Below, in pieces: positions 32,071-39,185 of a DNA stretch of 39,185 nucleotides (position 1 is the first letter of the stretch; each line of letters starts with the position of its first letter). The position numbers were made by a program, and so were the translations under genes. Below the pieces are notes generated by a model that had not been told where the DNA came from, did not search any database, and saw only the letters and a program-made list of their open reading frames with translations. Source of the DNA: Azoarcus sp. (lineage in GTDB: Bacteria > Pseudomonadota > Gammaproteobacteria > Burkholderiales > Rhodocyclaceae); the NCBI GenBank assembly GCA_020725025.1, contig DYFV01000048.1, forward strand, positions 1-39,185, read 5' to 3'.

Positions 32071-32693
32071 AGGGCGACCTCGGCCAGATCGAGCACCGCC
32101 GGGGGCTGGGTGAAGGGCGCATCCTGGTGCGTGGTGAGCACGACCATGCCGCCCTCGGCGCAGTGATCCTCGAGGGTGGCGACGAGTTCGGCCACCGCGG
32201 CGACGTCGAGCGCGGTGAAGGGCTCGTCGAGAATCCACAGGGGTCGCCGGCCGGCCAGGAAGAGGCGGGCGAGCCCGACGCGCCGGCGCTGGCCCTGGGA
32301 GAGCACACGCGCGGGCAGGTCCAGCTGGTTGGCGAGCCCGATGCGCACCAGCGCGTCCACGCAGCGCTCCTCGTCGGCCTCGTCCTCGCCCGCGGCGCAG
32401 GCGAAGCGCAGGTTCTCGAGGGGTGTGAGCAGGTCGTTGAGCGCCGCCGCATGGCCGAGATAGAGGAGATCGCGGTGGAAGGCCTCGCGGTCGTCGCCGA
32501 TCGGGCGGCCGCGCCAGCGCACCTCGCCGTGCTCGGCGTGGGCGAGGCCGCACAAAATGCGCAGCAGGCTGGTCTTGCCCATGCCGTTCGAGCCCGCGAT
32601 GCGCAACATCGACCCGGCCGTCAGGTTCAGGGCCAGGCCGCGGAAGAGCAGTCGGTCGCCCTTCAGACAGGCGAGATCGGAGGCTTCGAGCAT
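32067..32693 (-). CDS. ccmA: Haem exporter ATPase CcmA
   Basis: A 208-residue ABC ATPase. Walker A is GSNGMGKT (residues 34-41), the signature is LSQGQ (131-135), and Walker B is LWILDEP (152-158), followed by the H-loop TTHQ. YLGHAAALNDLLTPLENL is the CcmA-specific region. First gene of the ccm operon. The frame is open upstream, but the ATG at 32693 gives the exact family start; its ribosome site is weak. The 149 bp ahead of it are dominated by nested palindromes. Confidence 0.95.
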   Translation of the reverse strand: MLEASDLACLKGDRLLFRGLALNLTAGSMLRIAGSNGMGKTSLLRILCGLAHAEHGEVRWRGRPIGDDREAFHRDLLYLGHAAALNDLLTPLENLRFACAAGEDEADEERCVDALVRIGLANQLDLPARVLSQGQRRRVGLARLFLAGRRPLWILDEPFTALDVAAVAELVATLEDHCAEGGMVVLTTHQDAPFTQPPAVLDLAEVAL

Positions 32694-32745
32694 GGGGCGG
32701 GATTCAACCACATCCGGCGCATGTATGCACGCCGGGCAGGGATTT

Positions 32746-32818
32746 CCGGCTTCCGGGAACGTCATATTCCCGATCGCGGGAAACGTTTCGGCCGGAATCC
32801 GGCAATCCCGGAAGCCGG
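32746..32818. repeat. Nested palindromic element upstream of ccmA
   Basis: A perfect 13-bp inverted repeat (CCGGCTTCCGGGA 32746-32758, TCCCGGAAGCCGG 32806-32818) encloses two further dyads: TTCCCG/CGGGAA (32767-32782 region) and the palindrome GAAACGTTTC (32780-32789), plus CCGGAATCCGG downstream. It lies between the chemoreceptor stop (32843) and ccmA start (32693), so it may end the upstream transcript, regulate ccm, or both. No T tract is present. Confidence 0.6.
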
Positions 32819-32842
32819 GCAGGCTCGTTCGGGCGGCGGTAT

Positions 32843-34489
32843 TCAGGTGCGGAACCTTCCCATGTCGGCCTGCAGACGACCCGCCAGCGCGGCGAGCTGG
32901 CGCACCGCGTCGTTCATGGCGGCGATCATGGAGGTGTTCTCCTTGGCAAGCGTGGCGATCGACTCCACGTTCTCGGCCACCATGTTCGACACCTGGGACT
33001 GCTCGTCGGTCGCGTCGCGGATTTCGTTCATGCCCTGCGCCACTTCGCGCACCGCCCCGCTCGCGTCGTTGAGGACGCCCGCCACGTTGTCGAGCGCCGC
33101 CTGGGTGGCGCGCAGCACCACGAGGCCGCGCTCTATCGCCTCCGTGACCTGCTCCGATTCGGTGCCCAGCGAGCCGGTGATGGCGTCGATCTGCCTGGCC
33201 GAGCCGGCCGACATCTCGGCGAGCTTGCGCACCTCGCTCGCCACCACCGCGAAGCCGCGGCCCTGCTCGCCCGCCCGGGCCGCCTCGATGGCGGCGTTGA
33301 GCGCGAGCAGGTTGGTCTGGTCCGCGATGTCGCGCACCTGGCGGGTCATGGTGGAGATCGAGGCGGTACTTCCCACGAAGGTCGATACCGTGCTCGCGAT
33401 GCGCGAGACGGCTTCCTCGACCTCGCGCATGCGGTGGCCCAGGCCGGTGAGCTCGACCATGCCCTGGTCGGTGCGCATCCGGCTGCGCTCGGAGAGCTTC
33501 TCGACCTGGTCGGTATTGCCGGCAACACTGGCAATGCTTGCCGTCATCTGCTCCATGGCGGTGGCCGCGTCGGTGGAGCGGTCGCTCTGGGTGGTGGAAC
33601 GGGCCGCGATCTGCTCGCTGGTGCTGCCGAGGTGATGGGTCGATGCGGCCACCTCCTCGGCGGTGGTGCGCACGTCCACGATGAGACGGTGGAGTTTGTC
33701 CATCATGTTGTTGAAGGCGCGCCCGGCCAGCCCGATCTCGTCGGACCCGCGCACCGGCAGGCGGCGCGTGAGATCGCCGTCGCCGGCCGCGATGTCCTCG
33801 AGGTTGCGCGTCATGCTGTCGAGCGGGCGGGTGACGAAGCGGGTGATGAACAGGTAGATGAAGCCGAGCAGCGGCAGGCTGGCGGCGAGCGCCACGCCGA
33901 TCAGCTTGAGCCGCGCCTCGCTCACCGTGGCGTCGGTCTTGGCGAGCGAGATCTTCATCGACACCGCGCCCAGCACGGTGCCCTCGGGGTGCTCGTCGTG
34001 ACACTCCAGGCAGTCGTGGCCGAGGTAGTTCGTGGTGCTGATGGCGGGAAACACGGCTTTGAGCACCTTGCCGTGGGTCGGGTCGTCCTGCACCGCGAAG
34101 ATCGGCTTACCGGTCGCCAGGACCTGCTCGTCGTCCGGATCGTGGCTGCTCTCCGTCTCGTCCCCGTCGCCGAACTGATAGGTCACCGGCTCGCCGCGCA
34201 CCACCCGCAGGTCCTTGATCGCCTCGGACTGGCGCACCTGGTCGAAGTAGATCGCACGCTTCTTGATCGTGCGCGTCTTCTTCATGAACAGGAGGTTCGC
34301 CATGGTGATCTGGTGCGTGCTCGCGGCGAGGTCGTGGGCCTGCTCGAGGGCGATACGCTCCTGCTCGCTCGACGCCCAGTAGATCACCGCCGCCCAGGCG
34401 ACGAAGAGCATTGCCCAGATCGTGACCACGAGCCGGACCCAGATACGAACGTCGTACAGCGGCTCGAGGGCGGAAAGGAGCTTGTTCAC
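32843..34489 (-). CDS. Methyl-accepting chemotaxis protein with periplasmic haem c motif
   Basis: A 548-residue chemoreceptor. Layout: TM1 18-40, periplasmic sensor 41-194, TM2 195-216, HAMP 217-270, then the cytoplasmic signalling coil. The signalling tip is visible as [28 protein letters not shown]. No C-terminal CheR-tethering pentapeptide is present. The sensor carries C160-L-E-C163-H164 ([14 protein letters not shown]), a c-type haem attachment motif, placing covalent haem near the membrane. Such domains act as redox, O2 or NO sensors. The cytochrome c maturation operon starts 149 bp downstream. The start is uncertain: a GTG at 34489 is chosen, with a TTG at 34543 giving 18 more residues; neither has a good ribosome site. 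Confidence 0.87.
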   Translation of the reverse strand: MNKLLSALEPLYDVRIWVRLVVTIWAMLFVAWAAVIYWASSEQERIALEQAHDLAASTHQITMANLLFMKKTRTIKKRAIYFDQVRQSEAIKDLRVVRGEPVTYQFGDGDETESSHDPDDEQVLATGKPIFAVQDDPTHGKVLKAVFPAISTTNYLGHDCLECHDEHPEGTVLGAVSMKISLAKTDATVSEARLKLIGVALAASLPLLGFIYLFITRFVTRPLDSMTRNLEDIAAGDGDLTRRLPVRGSDEIGLAGRAFNNMMDKLHRLIVDVRTTAEEVAASTHHLGSTSEQIAARSTTQSDRSTDAATAMEQMTASIASVAGNTDQVEKLSERSRMRTDQGMVELTGLGHRMREVEEAVSRIASTVSTFVGSTASISTMTRQVRDIADQTNLLALNAAIEAARAGEQGRGFAVVASEVRKLAEMSAGSARQIDAITGSLGTESEQVTEAIERGLVVLRATQAALDNVAGVLNDASGAVREVAQGMNEIRDATDEQSQVSNMVAENVESIATLAKENTSMIAAMNDAVRQLAALAGRLQADMGRFRT

Positions 34490-34561
34490 TTTGAGCGATT
34501 CCGGAGTGGCATCCAGGGACGGCCGGGCACCGGGTTCACGCAACTTGCGTGCCGGTTTCGC

Positions 34562-35104
34562 TCAGACGAGCGCACTGCACGCCCGCCGCACGCACAGCTC
34601 GGCGCCGATCTCGGCCTGATCGTCCGGATGGAGCAGGCGCTGCATCAGCGGCAGCAGCCGGGTGCGCTCGCACTCGATGTGGCTGCACAGCAGGAGGATG
34701 AACTCCTGCACCTCGGCGGCGACGAGCCGCTGCGCCTCGCCCCTGGCGATGGCCTCGATGTGCGCGGCGATCCCGGCCCAGGCGTTGCGCAGACGCCGGT
34801 GGTCGGCTTCGAGGAGGCCCACCAGCTGCGCCACGCCGGGCCAGTCCGACGAGCCGGCGCGCTCCAGAAGACGGGGAAACACCAGCATCTCCTCGTCCTC
34901 GTAGTGGCGCAGCGCGTCACCGCGGAAGTGGCGCAGCACCGCTCTGGCCGATTCGCGCGCCGCTTCGTCGGCGCCGTGTTCGCCCACCCACAAGGTGAGC
35001 TTCCTCAGGATCTCGATGCAGGACCCGAAACGCTCGTGGCCGGCGTCGAGGGCGTGGCCGGCTTCGCCGAGCCCGTGGGCGGGACGCGTCAGTTGGCAGG
35101 ACAT
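34562..35104 (-). CDS. Hemerythrin-like (HHE) protein
   Basis: A 180-residue four-helix protein with hemerythrin-like metal ligands: His23 (AGHERF), His67 and Glu71 (RHYEDEEMLVFP), His102 (EADHRRLRN) and His142 with Glu146 (CSHIECERTRLLP). The repeated H-x-x-x-E pattern indicates a non-haem diiron site that could bind O2 or NO, or handle iron. GGAGG lies 7 nt before the ATG. It follows a 59-aa gene by 12 bp, so the two are probably one operon, and is 72 bp ahead of the chemoreceptor. Confidence 0.87.
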   Translation of the reverse strand: MSCQLTRPAHGLGEAGHALDAGHERFGSCIEILRKLTLWVGEHGADEAARESARAVLRHFRGDALRHYEDEEMLVFPRLLERAGSSDWPGVAQLVGLLEADHRRLRNAWAGIAAHIEAIARGEAQRLVAAEVQEFILLLCSHIECERTRLLPLMQRLLHPDDQAEIGAELCVRRACSALV

Positions 35105-35116
35105 CGGGCAGCCTCC

Positions 35117-35296
35117 TCAGGGCCGGGTCGCGGGCTCGTAGACCAGCATGTCCGCCACCACCGCGCGCAGCTTCTCTTCCAGCGCACGCATCCGCCGCGC
35201 GTTCTCGTCCTGCTCCTCGGCCAGCGCCGTCACGGCCGCACACAGCCCTTCGGGGCAATTCCTGTCGAACGCCGGAGCTTGATCCTGTTTCTTCAT
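35117..35296 (-). CDS. Small coiled-coil protein upstream of hemerythrin gene
   Basis: A 59-residue protein of unknown function. It has a basic Gln-rich start, two Cys within PAFDRNCPEGLCAAV, then a charged helix (EEQDENARRMRALEEKLRAVVADML) that should form a coiled coil. GGAAGAAG lies before the ATG. The gene ends 12 bp before the hemerythrin gene, so a partner or regulator role is plausible. It could be overlooked by annotation because of its size; similar codon use to neighbours supports it. Confidence 0.6.
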   Translation of the reverse strand: MKKQDQAPAFDRNCPEGLCAAVTALAEEQDENARRMRALEEKLRAVVADMLVYEPATRP

Positions 35297-35360
35297 CGTT
35301 TCTTCTTCCGTGTGTGAGTCGAATCGGACAGCAGATCGCACGGCAGGCCCTGCGCGGATT

Positions 35361-38300
35361 TCACCGCGCCGTCGCGGGCGCCGGGCAGGCGACGGCCGGG
35401 CCGCGCGGCAACCCGCTCGAGGGTGGCGGCAAGGCGTACGGCGAGGCGTTCTGAAGCAGCTCGCGGAAGCGCTCGGCAGGCACGGCGGGCGAGAAGTGGA
35501 AGCCCTGCAGCAGATCGCAGTCGAGCTCGCGCAGGAGGGCCACCTGGGCCGGGGTCTCGACCCCCTCCGCGACGATCTCCAGGCGCAGCGAGTGGCCCAT
35601 CGCCACGATGGCGCGGGTGAGGTAGGTGGCCTCGGCGTCGCCGGGGATGTCGCGCACGAAGGACCGGTCCACCTTGAGGGTGTCGATCGGCAGGCGCTTG
35701 AGGTAGCTGAGGCTGGAGTAGCCGGTGCCGAAGTCGTCGAGGGACAGGCGCAGGCCGAGCGTCTTCAGCTCGCGCAGGGCGCGGATGCCGGCCTCGGCGT
35801 CGCGCATGACGGAGCTTTCGGTGAGCTCCAGCTCCAGGTAGCGCGCGTCGAAATCGAGCTCGCCCAGCATGTCGGCCACGCGCCCGGCGAACCCGGGGTC
35901 GGCGAGTTGCACCGCCGAAAGATTGACCGCCACGAACAGCGGCTCGCCGGTGAGCTCGCGCCAGCGCGCGTTCTCCTCGCAGGCGGTGCGCAGCACCCAC
36001 TCGCCGACGGGGACGATCAGCCCGGTCTCCTCCAGCAGCGGCACGAAATCGGCCGGGCTCACCATGCCGCCGAGGTCGGCCCGCTGCCAGCGCAGCAGGG
36101 CCTCGGCGCCGATGATGCGGCCGCTGATGGACGACACCAGCGGCTGGAACCACAGCATCATCTCGCCGCGCTCGAGCGCATGGTGCAGCCGCCCTTCCAG
36201 CTTGAGGCGCTCGGCAGTGCGCTGGTTCAGATCCTGCCGATAGAAGCGGAAGGTGTTGCCGCCGTCCTCCATGGCCTTGTACATGGCCGAGTCCGCGTTC
36301 TTCACCAGCGACTCGACGGACTCCGCATCGTCGGGGAACACGGCCACGCCGATGCTCGCCGAGCAGTGGATCTCGTGGTCCAGGGCGTGCACCGGCCGGC
36401 GCAGCAGGTCCTGGATGCGCGCGATACGGCCGGCCGCATCGTCGGGCGAGGCGAGGTGGTTGAAGATCAGGGCGAACTCGTCGCCGCCGAGGCGGCACAC
36501 GCTGTCGCCTTCGTGAATCGCGGCCGCGAGCCGCCCCGAGATCTCCTGGAGCAGGCGGTCGCCCGCCGCCGGCCCGGCGGTCTCGTTGATCAGCTGGAAG
36601 CGGTCCAGGTCGAGGAAGGCCACCGCCACCCGCTGCCCTTCCTTGCGTGCCTGGGCCAGCGCGTTCTGCAGGCGGTCGGTGAACAGGATGCGGTTGGGCA
36701 GCGAGGTGAGCGCGTCGTAGTGGGCGAGGAAGTTGAGCCGCTCCTCGATCTCCCGGCGGGCGGTGAGGTCGGAAAACACCGCCACGTGGTGGGTGAGCTC
36801 GCCCGCCTCGTTGCGCACCGCGCTGATGGTCAGCCACTCCGGGTAGAACTCGCCGCTCTTGCGCCGGTTCTCGATCTCCCCGTGCCACTCGCCCCGCGTC
36901 TTCAGGGCGTGCCACATGCTGCGGTAGAACTCCGGCCCCTGGGTGCCGGAGCTCAGGATGCGCGGGTTCTGTCCGATCACCTCCTCCGCCGAGTAGCCGG
37001 TGACCTGGGTGAAGGCCTTGTTCACCATCACGATGCGGTTGGCGGCATCGGTGACCAGGATGCCCTCGGCGCTGTTCTCGAACACGCGCGCCGCGAGCTG
37101 CAGCTTGTCCTCCGCCTGGCGCCGGCGCCGCTCCCGGGAGAGCGCTTCGAGGGCGAACGAGACGTTGGCGGCGAGTTCCTCCAGCACCTGCTGCTCCTCG
37201 GCGCCGAAGGCTTCGTCCGCGGCGCCGAGAAGCGCGATGGCGCCCACACAGGCGCCATCGCACCATAGCGGCAGATGGGTCAGAGTGGCGAGCCCATGCT
37301 CGGCGAGCTCGCAGGCGAGCGTGTCGCCGCAGCACTCGGCGATGTGGCCGAAGCGTCGCAGCTCGGACGGACAGGGCCCGGCCGGACGCACCATGGACGC
37401 GGTGACGCGGCGCGCGACCGCGCCGGTTTCCGCCCCGGCGATGATCTGCGGCCCTTCGGGCTCGACCAGGTAGAGCCAGGCGTAGGGAAAGCCGCCGCGC
37501 TCTCGCAGGGCGGCGCCGATGCGCTTGAGCAGCGTGTCCGCCTCGTGGACGCGGGCAATGGTGCGATTGGTCTCGGAGAGCGCCGCCAGCATGCGGTTCA
37601 GGCGCGCGAGCCGCCGCTCGGCCGCCTTGCGCTCGGTGATGTCGAGGACGATGCCCACGATGCCGGTGAGCATCCCGGCGGCGTCGTTGAGGACGGCCTT
37701 GTGGAAGATCACATCGCGCAGTTCGCCGTCGCCGCGGCGCACCCGCGCTTCGTACACCTGGGTGCCGCCCCGCGCCATGAGCTCGGTGTCGGCACGATGG
37801 TAGACCGCGGCGAGCTCGTGCGGCGCCACGTCGAAAACCGTCTTGCCGAGCAGCTCTGCGCGAGGCCGCCCGAAGAACCGCTCGAAGGCGGGATTGACGT
37901 CCACATAGCGGCCCGAGGTGTCCTTGGTGAACACCGGGCCGGGCATGGCACGCAACAGCTGCTCGAGGAAGGCGGCGTGCTCCGCGAGCTGACGATCGAG
38001 GGCCGCGCGGCGTCCGATCTCCACTTCCAGGGTCCGCTTCTCGTCCTCCAGCAGGCGCGTGTGGCGCGCCACCTCCCGCTGCAGCTCGGCCGGCCGGCGC
38101 AGCAGGCGCAGGATCAGCAGCCAGCACAGCACCGCGGTGGCAAGCAGCACGCCCGCCGAAACAAAGGGGATGGTGGCCAGGTCGGTGGGTAGAGGCGAGA
38201 GGTCCAGGCGCAGATGCCCGGTCCCGGGGACCGGGATGAGGTAGGTGGCCGAGTCCTTGGCGCTCCACTCGCCGCCTGCATGCAGGAGACGGCCGGGATC

Positions 38301-38978
38301 GGCGGCGTCGGCGACGTAGAGCAGGCGCACGCCGAAGCCCTCGACGGGCAGGTCGGCCAGCCGCGCATCGGCCACCAGCTGCTCCAGGGCGATATAGGCG
38401 AGCGACTCGCCCCAGCGCGCGCCGGGATCGTCTGCCCGGTGCAGCGTCTGGGCGACTACGAGGGTGTCGCCCTCCATGGTGAGGACGGGATGCCCCTCCG
38501 CCCTCAGCGCCGGCACCGTGCCCAGGCCGCCGGCGAGCTCCAGCCCTCGCTCCAGGCGCAGGCGCCCTCCGCCGGCGGCCACGAGCTCGAAGGCCTGGAT
38601 CGACCGGCCGAGGTGGAACAGGTCGTCGGCCGCCTGGCTCCGCATGTGCTCGTCGGTGCTGGCGGTGAGCGGCGCGAGCAGGCGCGGGGTCGTGGCGGCG
38701 CGCTCGATGAGGCCTTCGAGCAGCCGCGCATGGGTGGCCGCCTGCAGAACCGCCTGGGTGACGTGTTCGCCGTGGTGCTCGGCGCTCACGTGCGCGAGAT
38801 ACGACCCCCCCGGCGCGACCAGGCACAAGGTGGCCAGCGCCGCGACGAGATGCGGGCCGAAGCGGCTCAGCCGGACGCGGGTCCACCACGCCCGGAGGGC
38901 GCCCACCCTGCGCACCGCTGCCGATCCTCCCTCCGTCGCAGCAGATGCTGCGAGCGTCGCATGAAATTCCGATGACAT
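35361..38978 (-). CDS. Membrane PAS-GAF-PAS-GGDEF-EAL c-di-GMP protein
   Basis: A 1205-residue transmembrane signalling protein. Layout: TM1 ~41-64, periplasmic sensor ~65-268, TM2 ~269-293, coiled coil, PAS1 335-455 (MPGPVFTKDTSGRYVDVNPAF), GAF 475-615, PAS2 625-745 (AEGILVTDAANRIVMVNKAF), GGDEF 750-915, EAL 925-1175. GGDEF (831-835) is intact, but the inhibitory-site arginine is replaced by His (HEGD at 822-825), unlike the RTAD of the 795-aa protein here. EAL (959-961) and DDFGTGYSS are intact. The ATG at 38978 has only a weak GGAAAAA upstream. It precedes the hemerythrin pair by 64 bp. The last 30 residues are Pro-rich and unstructured. Confidence 0.92.
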   Translation of the reverse strand: MSSEFHATLAASAATEGGSAAVRRVGALRAWWTRVRLSRFGPHLVAALATLCLVAPGGSYLAHVSAEHHGEHVTQAVLQAATHARLLEGLIERAATTPRLLAPLTASTDEHMRSQAADDLFHLGRSIQAFELVAAGGGRLRLERGLELAGGLGTVPALRAEGHPVLTMEGDTLVVAQTLHRADDPGARWGESLAYIALEQLVADARLADLPVEGFGVRLLYVADAADPGRLLHAGGEWSAKDSATYLIPVPGTGHLRLDLSPLPTDLATIPFVSAGVLLATAVLCWLLILRLLRRPAELQREVARHTRLLEDEKRTLEVEIGRRAALDRQLAEHAAFLEQLLRAMPGPVFTKDTSGRYVDVNPAFERFFGRPRAELLGKTVFDVAPHELAAVYHRADTELMARGGTQVYEARVRRGDGELRDVIFHKAVLNDAAGMLTGIVGIVLDITERKAAERRLARLNRMLAALSETNRTIARVHEADTLLKRIGAALRERGGFPYAWLYLVEPEGPQIIAGAETGAVARRVTASMVRPAGPCPSELRRFGHIAECCGDTLACELAEHGLATLTHLPLWCDGACVGAIALLGAADEAFGAEEQQVLEELAANVSFALEALSRERRRRQAEDKLQLAARVFENSAEGILVTDAANRIVMVNKAFTQVTGYSAEEVIGQNPRILSSGTQGPEFYRSMWHALKTRGEWHGEIENRRKSGEFYPEWLTISAVRNEAGELTHHVAVFSDLTARREIEERLNFLAHYDALTSLPNRILFTDRLQNALAQARKEGQRVAVAFLDLDRFQLINETAGPAAGDRLLQEISGRLAAAIHEGDSVCRLGGDEFALIFNHLASPDDAAGRIARIQDLLRRPVHALDHEIHCSASIGVAVFPDDAESVESLVKNADSAMYKAMEDGGNTFRFYRQDLNQRTAERLKLEGRLHHALERGEMMLWFQPLVSSISGRIIGAEALLRWQRADLGGMVSPADFVPLLEETGLIVPVGEWVLRTACEENARWRELTGEPLFVAVNLSAVQLADPGFAGRVADMLGELDFDARYLELELTESSVMRDAEAGIRALRELKTLGLRLSLDDFGTGYSSLSYLKRLPIDTLKVDRSFVRDIPGDAEATYLTRAIVAMGHSLRLEIVAEGVETPAQVALLRELDCDLLQGFHFSPAVPAERFRELLQNASPYALPPPSSGLPRGPAVACPAPATAR

Positions 38979-39076
38979 TTGTCGTTTTTCCGGAAGCGGC
39001 CGGCCCGGACAAGGGTTCTTCGCCCGGGACGGCTCGGTTTTCCCGGCTTACGCAAGTCGGATGCCAGAGCGGACAA

Positions 39077-39130
39077 GTGCCCCGAAATGGGGCGACGGGG
39101 CACCATCGGGGAACCTCACCCACTTCCCCG
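39077..39130 (-). other. Hairpin-rich leader upstream of the 1205-aa GGDEF-EAL gene
   Basis: Two strong hairpins lie side by side: GTGCCCCG/CGGGGCAC (39077-39084, 39096-39103) and CGGGGAA/TTCCCCG (39107-39113, 39124-39130). Within the first, an alternative stem GCCCC/GGGGC (39079-39083, 39089-39093) is mutually exclusive with the longer one. Mutually exclusive stems are typical of leader switches or attenuators; no known riboswitch consensus was recognised. Confidence 0.45.
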
Positions 39131-39154
39131 GAGGTAGTGTTCTGAACAGTGTGC

Positions 39155-39172
39155 AAAAGCCCGGAGGGGCTT
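39155..39172 (-). terminator. Terminator-like hairpin at the right edge
   Basis: On the minus strand AAGCCC-CTCC-GGGCTT is followed by TT, giving a 6-bp stem, 4-nt loop and TTTT overlap. It would end a minus-strand transcript entering from beyond the window, isolating the GGDEF-EAL gene. It is also the first in the row of hairpins in that gene's leader. Confidence 0.5.
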
Positions 39173-39185
39173 GCAGAGAGGGGTG

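Noticed and set aside
32694..32842. Sigma-54 promoter upstream of ccmA
   Set aside because: The best GG...GC pair on the minus strand has 11 bp between the doublets instead of 10 and poor surrounding matches.
38979..39130. Cyclic-di-GMP (GEMM) riboswitch upstream of the GGDEF-EAL gene
   Set aside because: A short CCCCGATGG stretch resembles the 3' part of the GEMM-I consensus, but the conserved CACGCACAGGGCAAACC-like 5' part is missing.
35293..39156. A 1287-codon minus-strand open frame overlapping the GGDEF-EAL gene
   Set aside because: Arg/Pro/Ala-rich shadow in another frame; the frame at 35361-38978 carries all recognisable domains.
1..39185. Insertion sequences, CRISPR arrays, tRNA or rRNA genes
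   Set aside because: No transposase-like proteins, no regularly spaced repeats, and no tRNA-like cloverleaf or rRNA sequence was recognised by reading; a tRNAscan/Rfam search would be decisive.

Overview
The window is about 39 kb of very GC-rich DNA with close-packed genes and GGAGG-type ribosome sites. Gene content points to a betaproteobacterium of the Azoarcus/Thauera/Aromatoleum (Rhodocyclales) kind: a TetR-type PaaR, a stand-alone aldehyde-dehydrogenase PaaN, a complete System I cytochrome c maturation operon and several redox or c-di-GMP sensors. This placement is inferred from gene families and base composition; no 16S or tRNA gene is present to confirm it.

Region 1 (1-14981) is the aerobic phenylacetate pathway. 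A long minus-strand unit runs paaG-paaH-paaI-paaK-paaA-paaB-paaC-paaD-paaE-paaR-paaJ and continues into a Liv-type ABC transporter (livK-livH-livM, livM cut by the window edge). Opposite it, paaN-paaY run on the plus strand and end at a strong terminator. PaaK makes phenylacetyl-CoA, PaaABC(D)E epoxidises the ring with O2, PaaG isomerises the epoxide to oxepin-CoA, PaaN oxidises the ring-opened aldehyde, PaaH and PaaJ complete the beta-oxidation, and PaaI and PaaY act as rescue or proof-reading enzymes. The divergent promoter region (12436-12672) carries a TetR/PaaR-like operator and, 12 bp away, a perfect FNR/ANR box lying between the predicted -35 and -10 of the minus-strand operon. No paaF and no MaoC-type ring hydrolase domain are present, so these steps must be encoded elsewhere.

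Region 2 (14982-23001) holds mixed genes: a 109-aa orphan, a DUF2279 exported protein, a small cupin, a TerB-like protein, an outer-membrane porin, a START-like exported protein, alanine racemase, a large unknown lipoprotein, and a DUF2249 protein with a Gly/Cys tail behind a promoter that fits class II FNR architecture exactly.

Region 3 (23049-38978) is entirely on the minus strand. It has a soluble GAF-PAS-GGDEF-EAL protein, the ccmABCDEFGHI operon, a chemoreceptor whose periplasmic domain has a CxxCH haem c site, a hemerythrin-like protein with a 59-aa partner, and a 1205-aa membrane PAS-GAF-PAS-GGDEF-EAL protein preceded by a hairpin-rich leader. The theme is oxygen/redox sensing next to the machinery that attaches haem c.

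The most interesting signals are the FNR box in the paa promoter, the haem-c chemoreceptor beside the ccm operon, the class II FNR promoter in front of the DUF2249 gene, and the nested palindromes upstream of ccmA. No mobile elements, CRISPR arrays or RNA genes were recognised.
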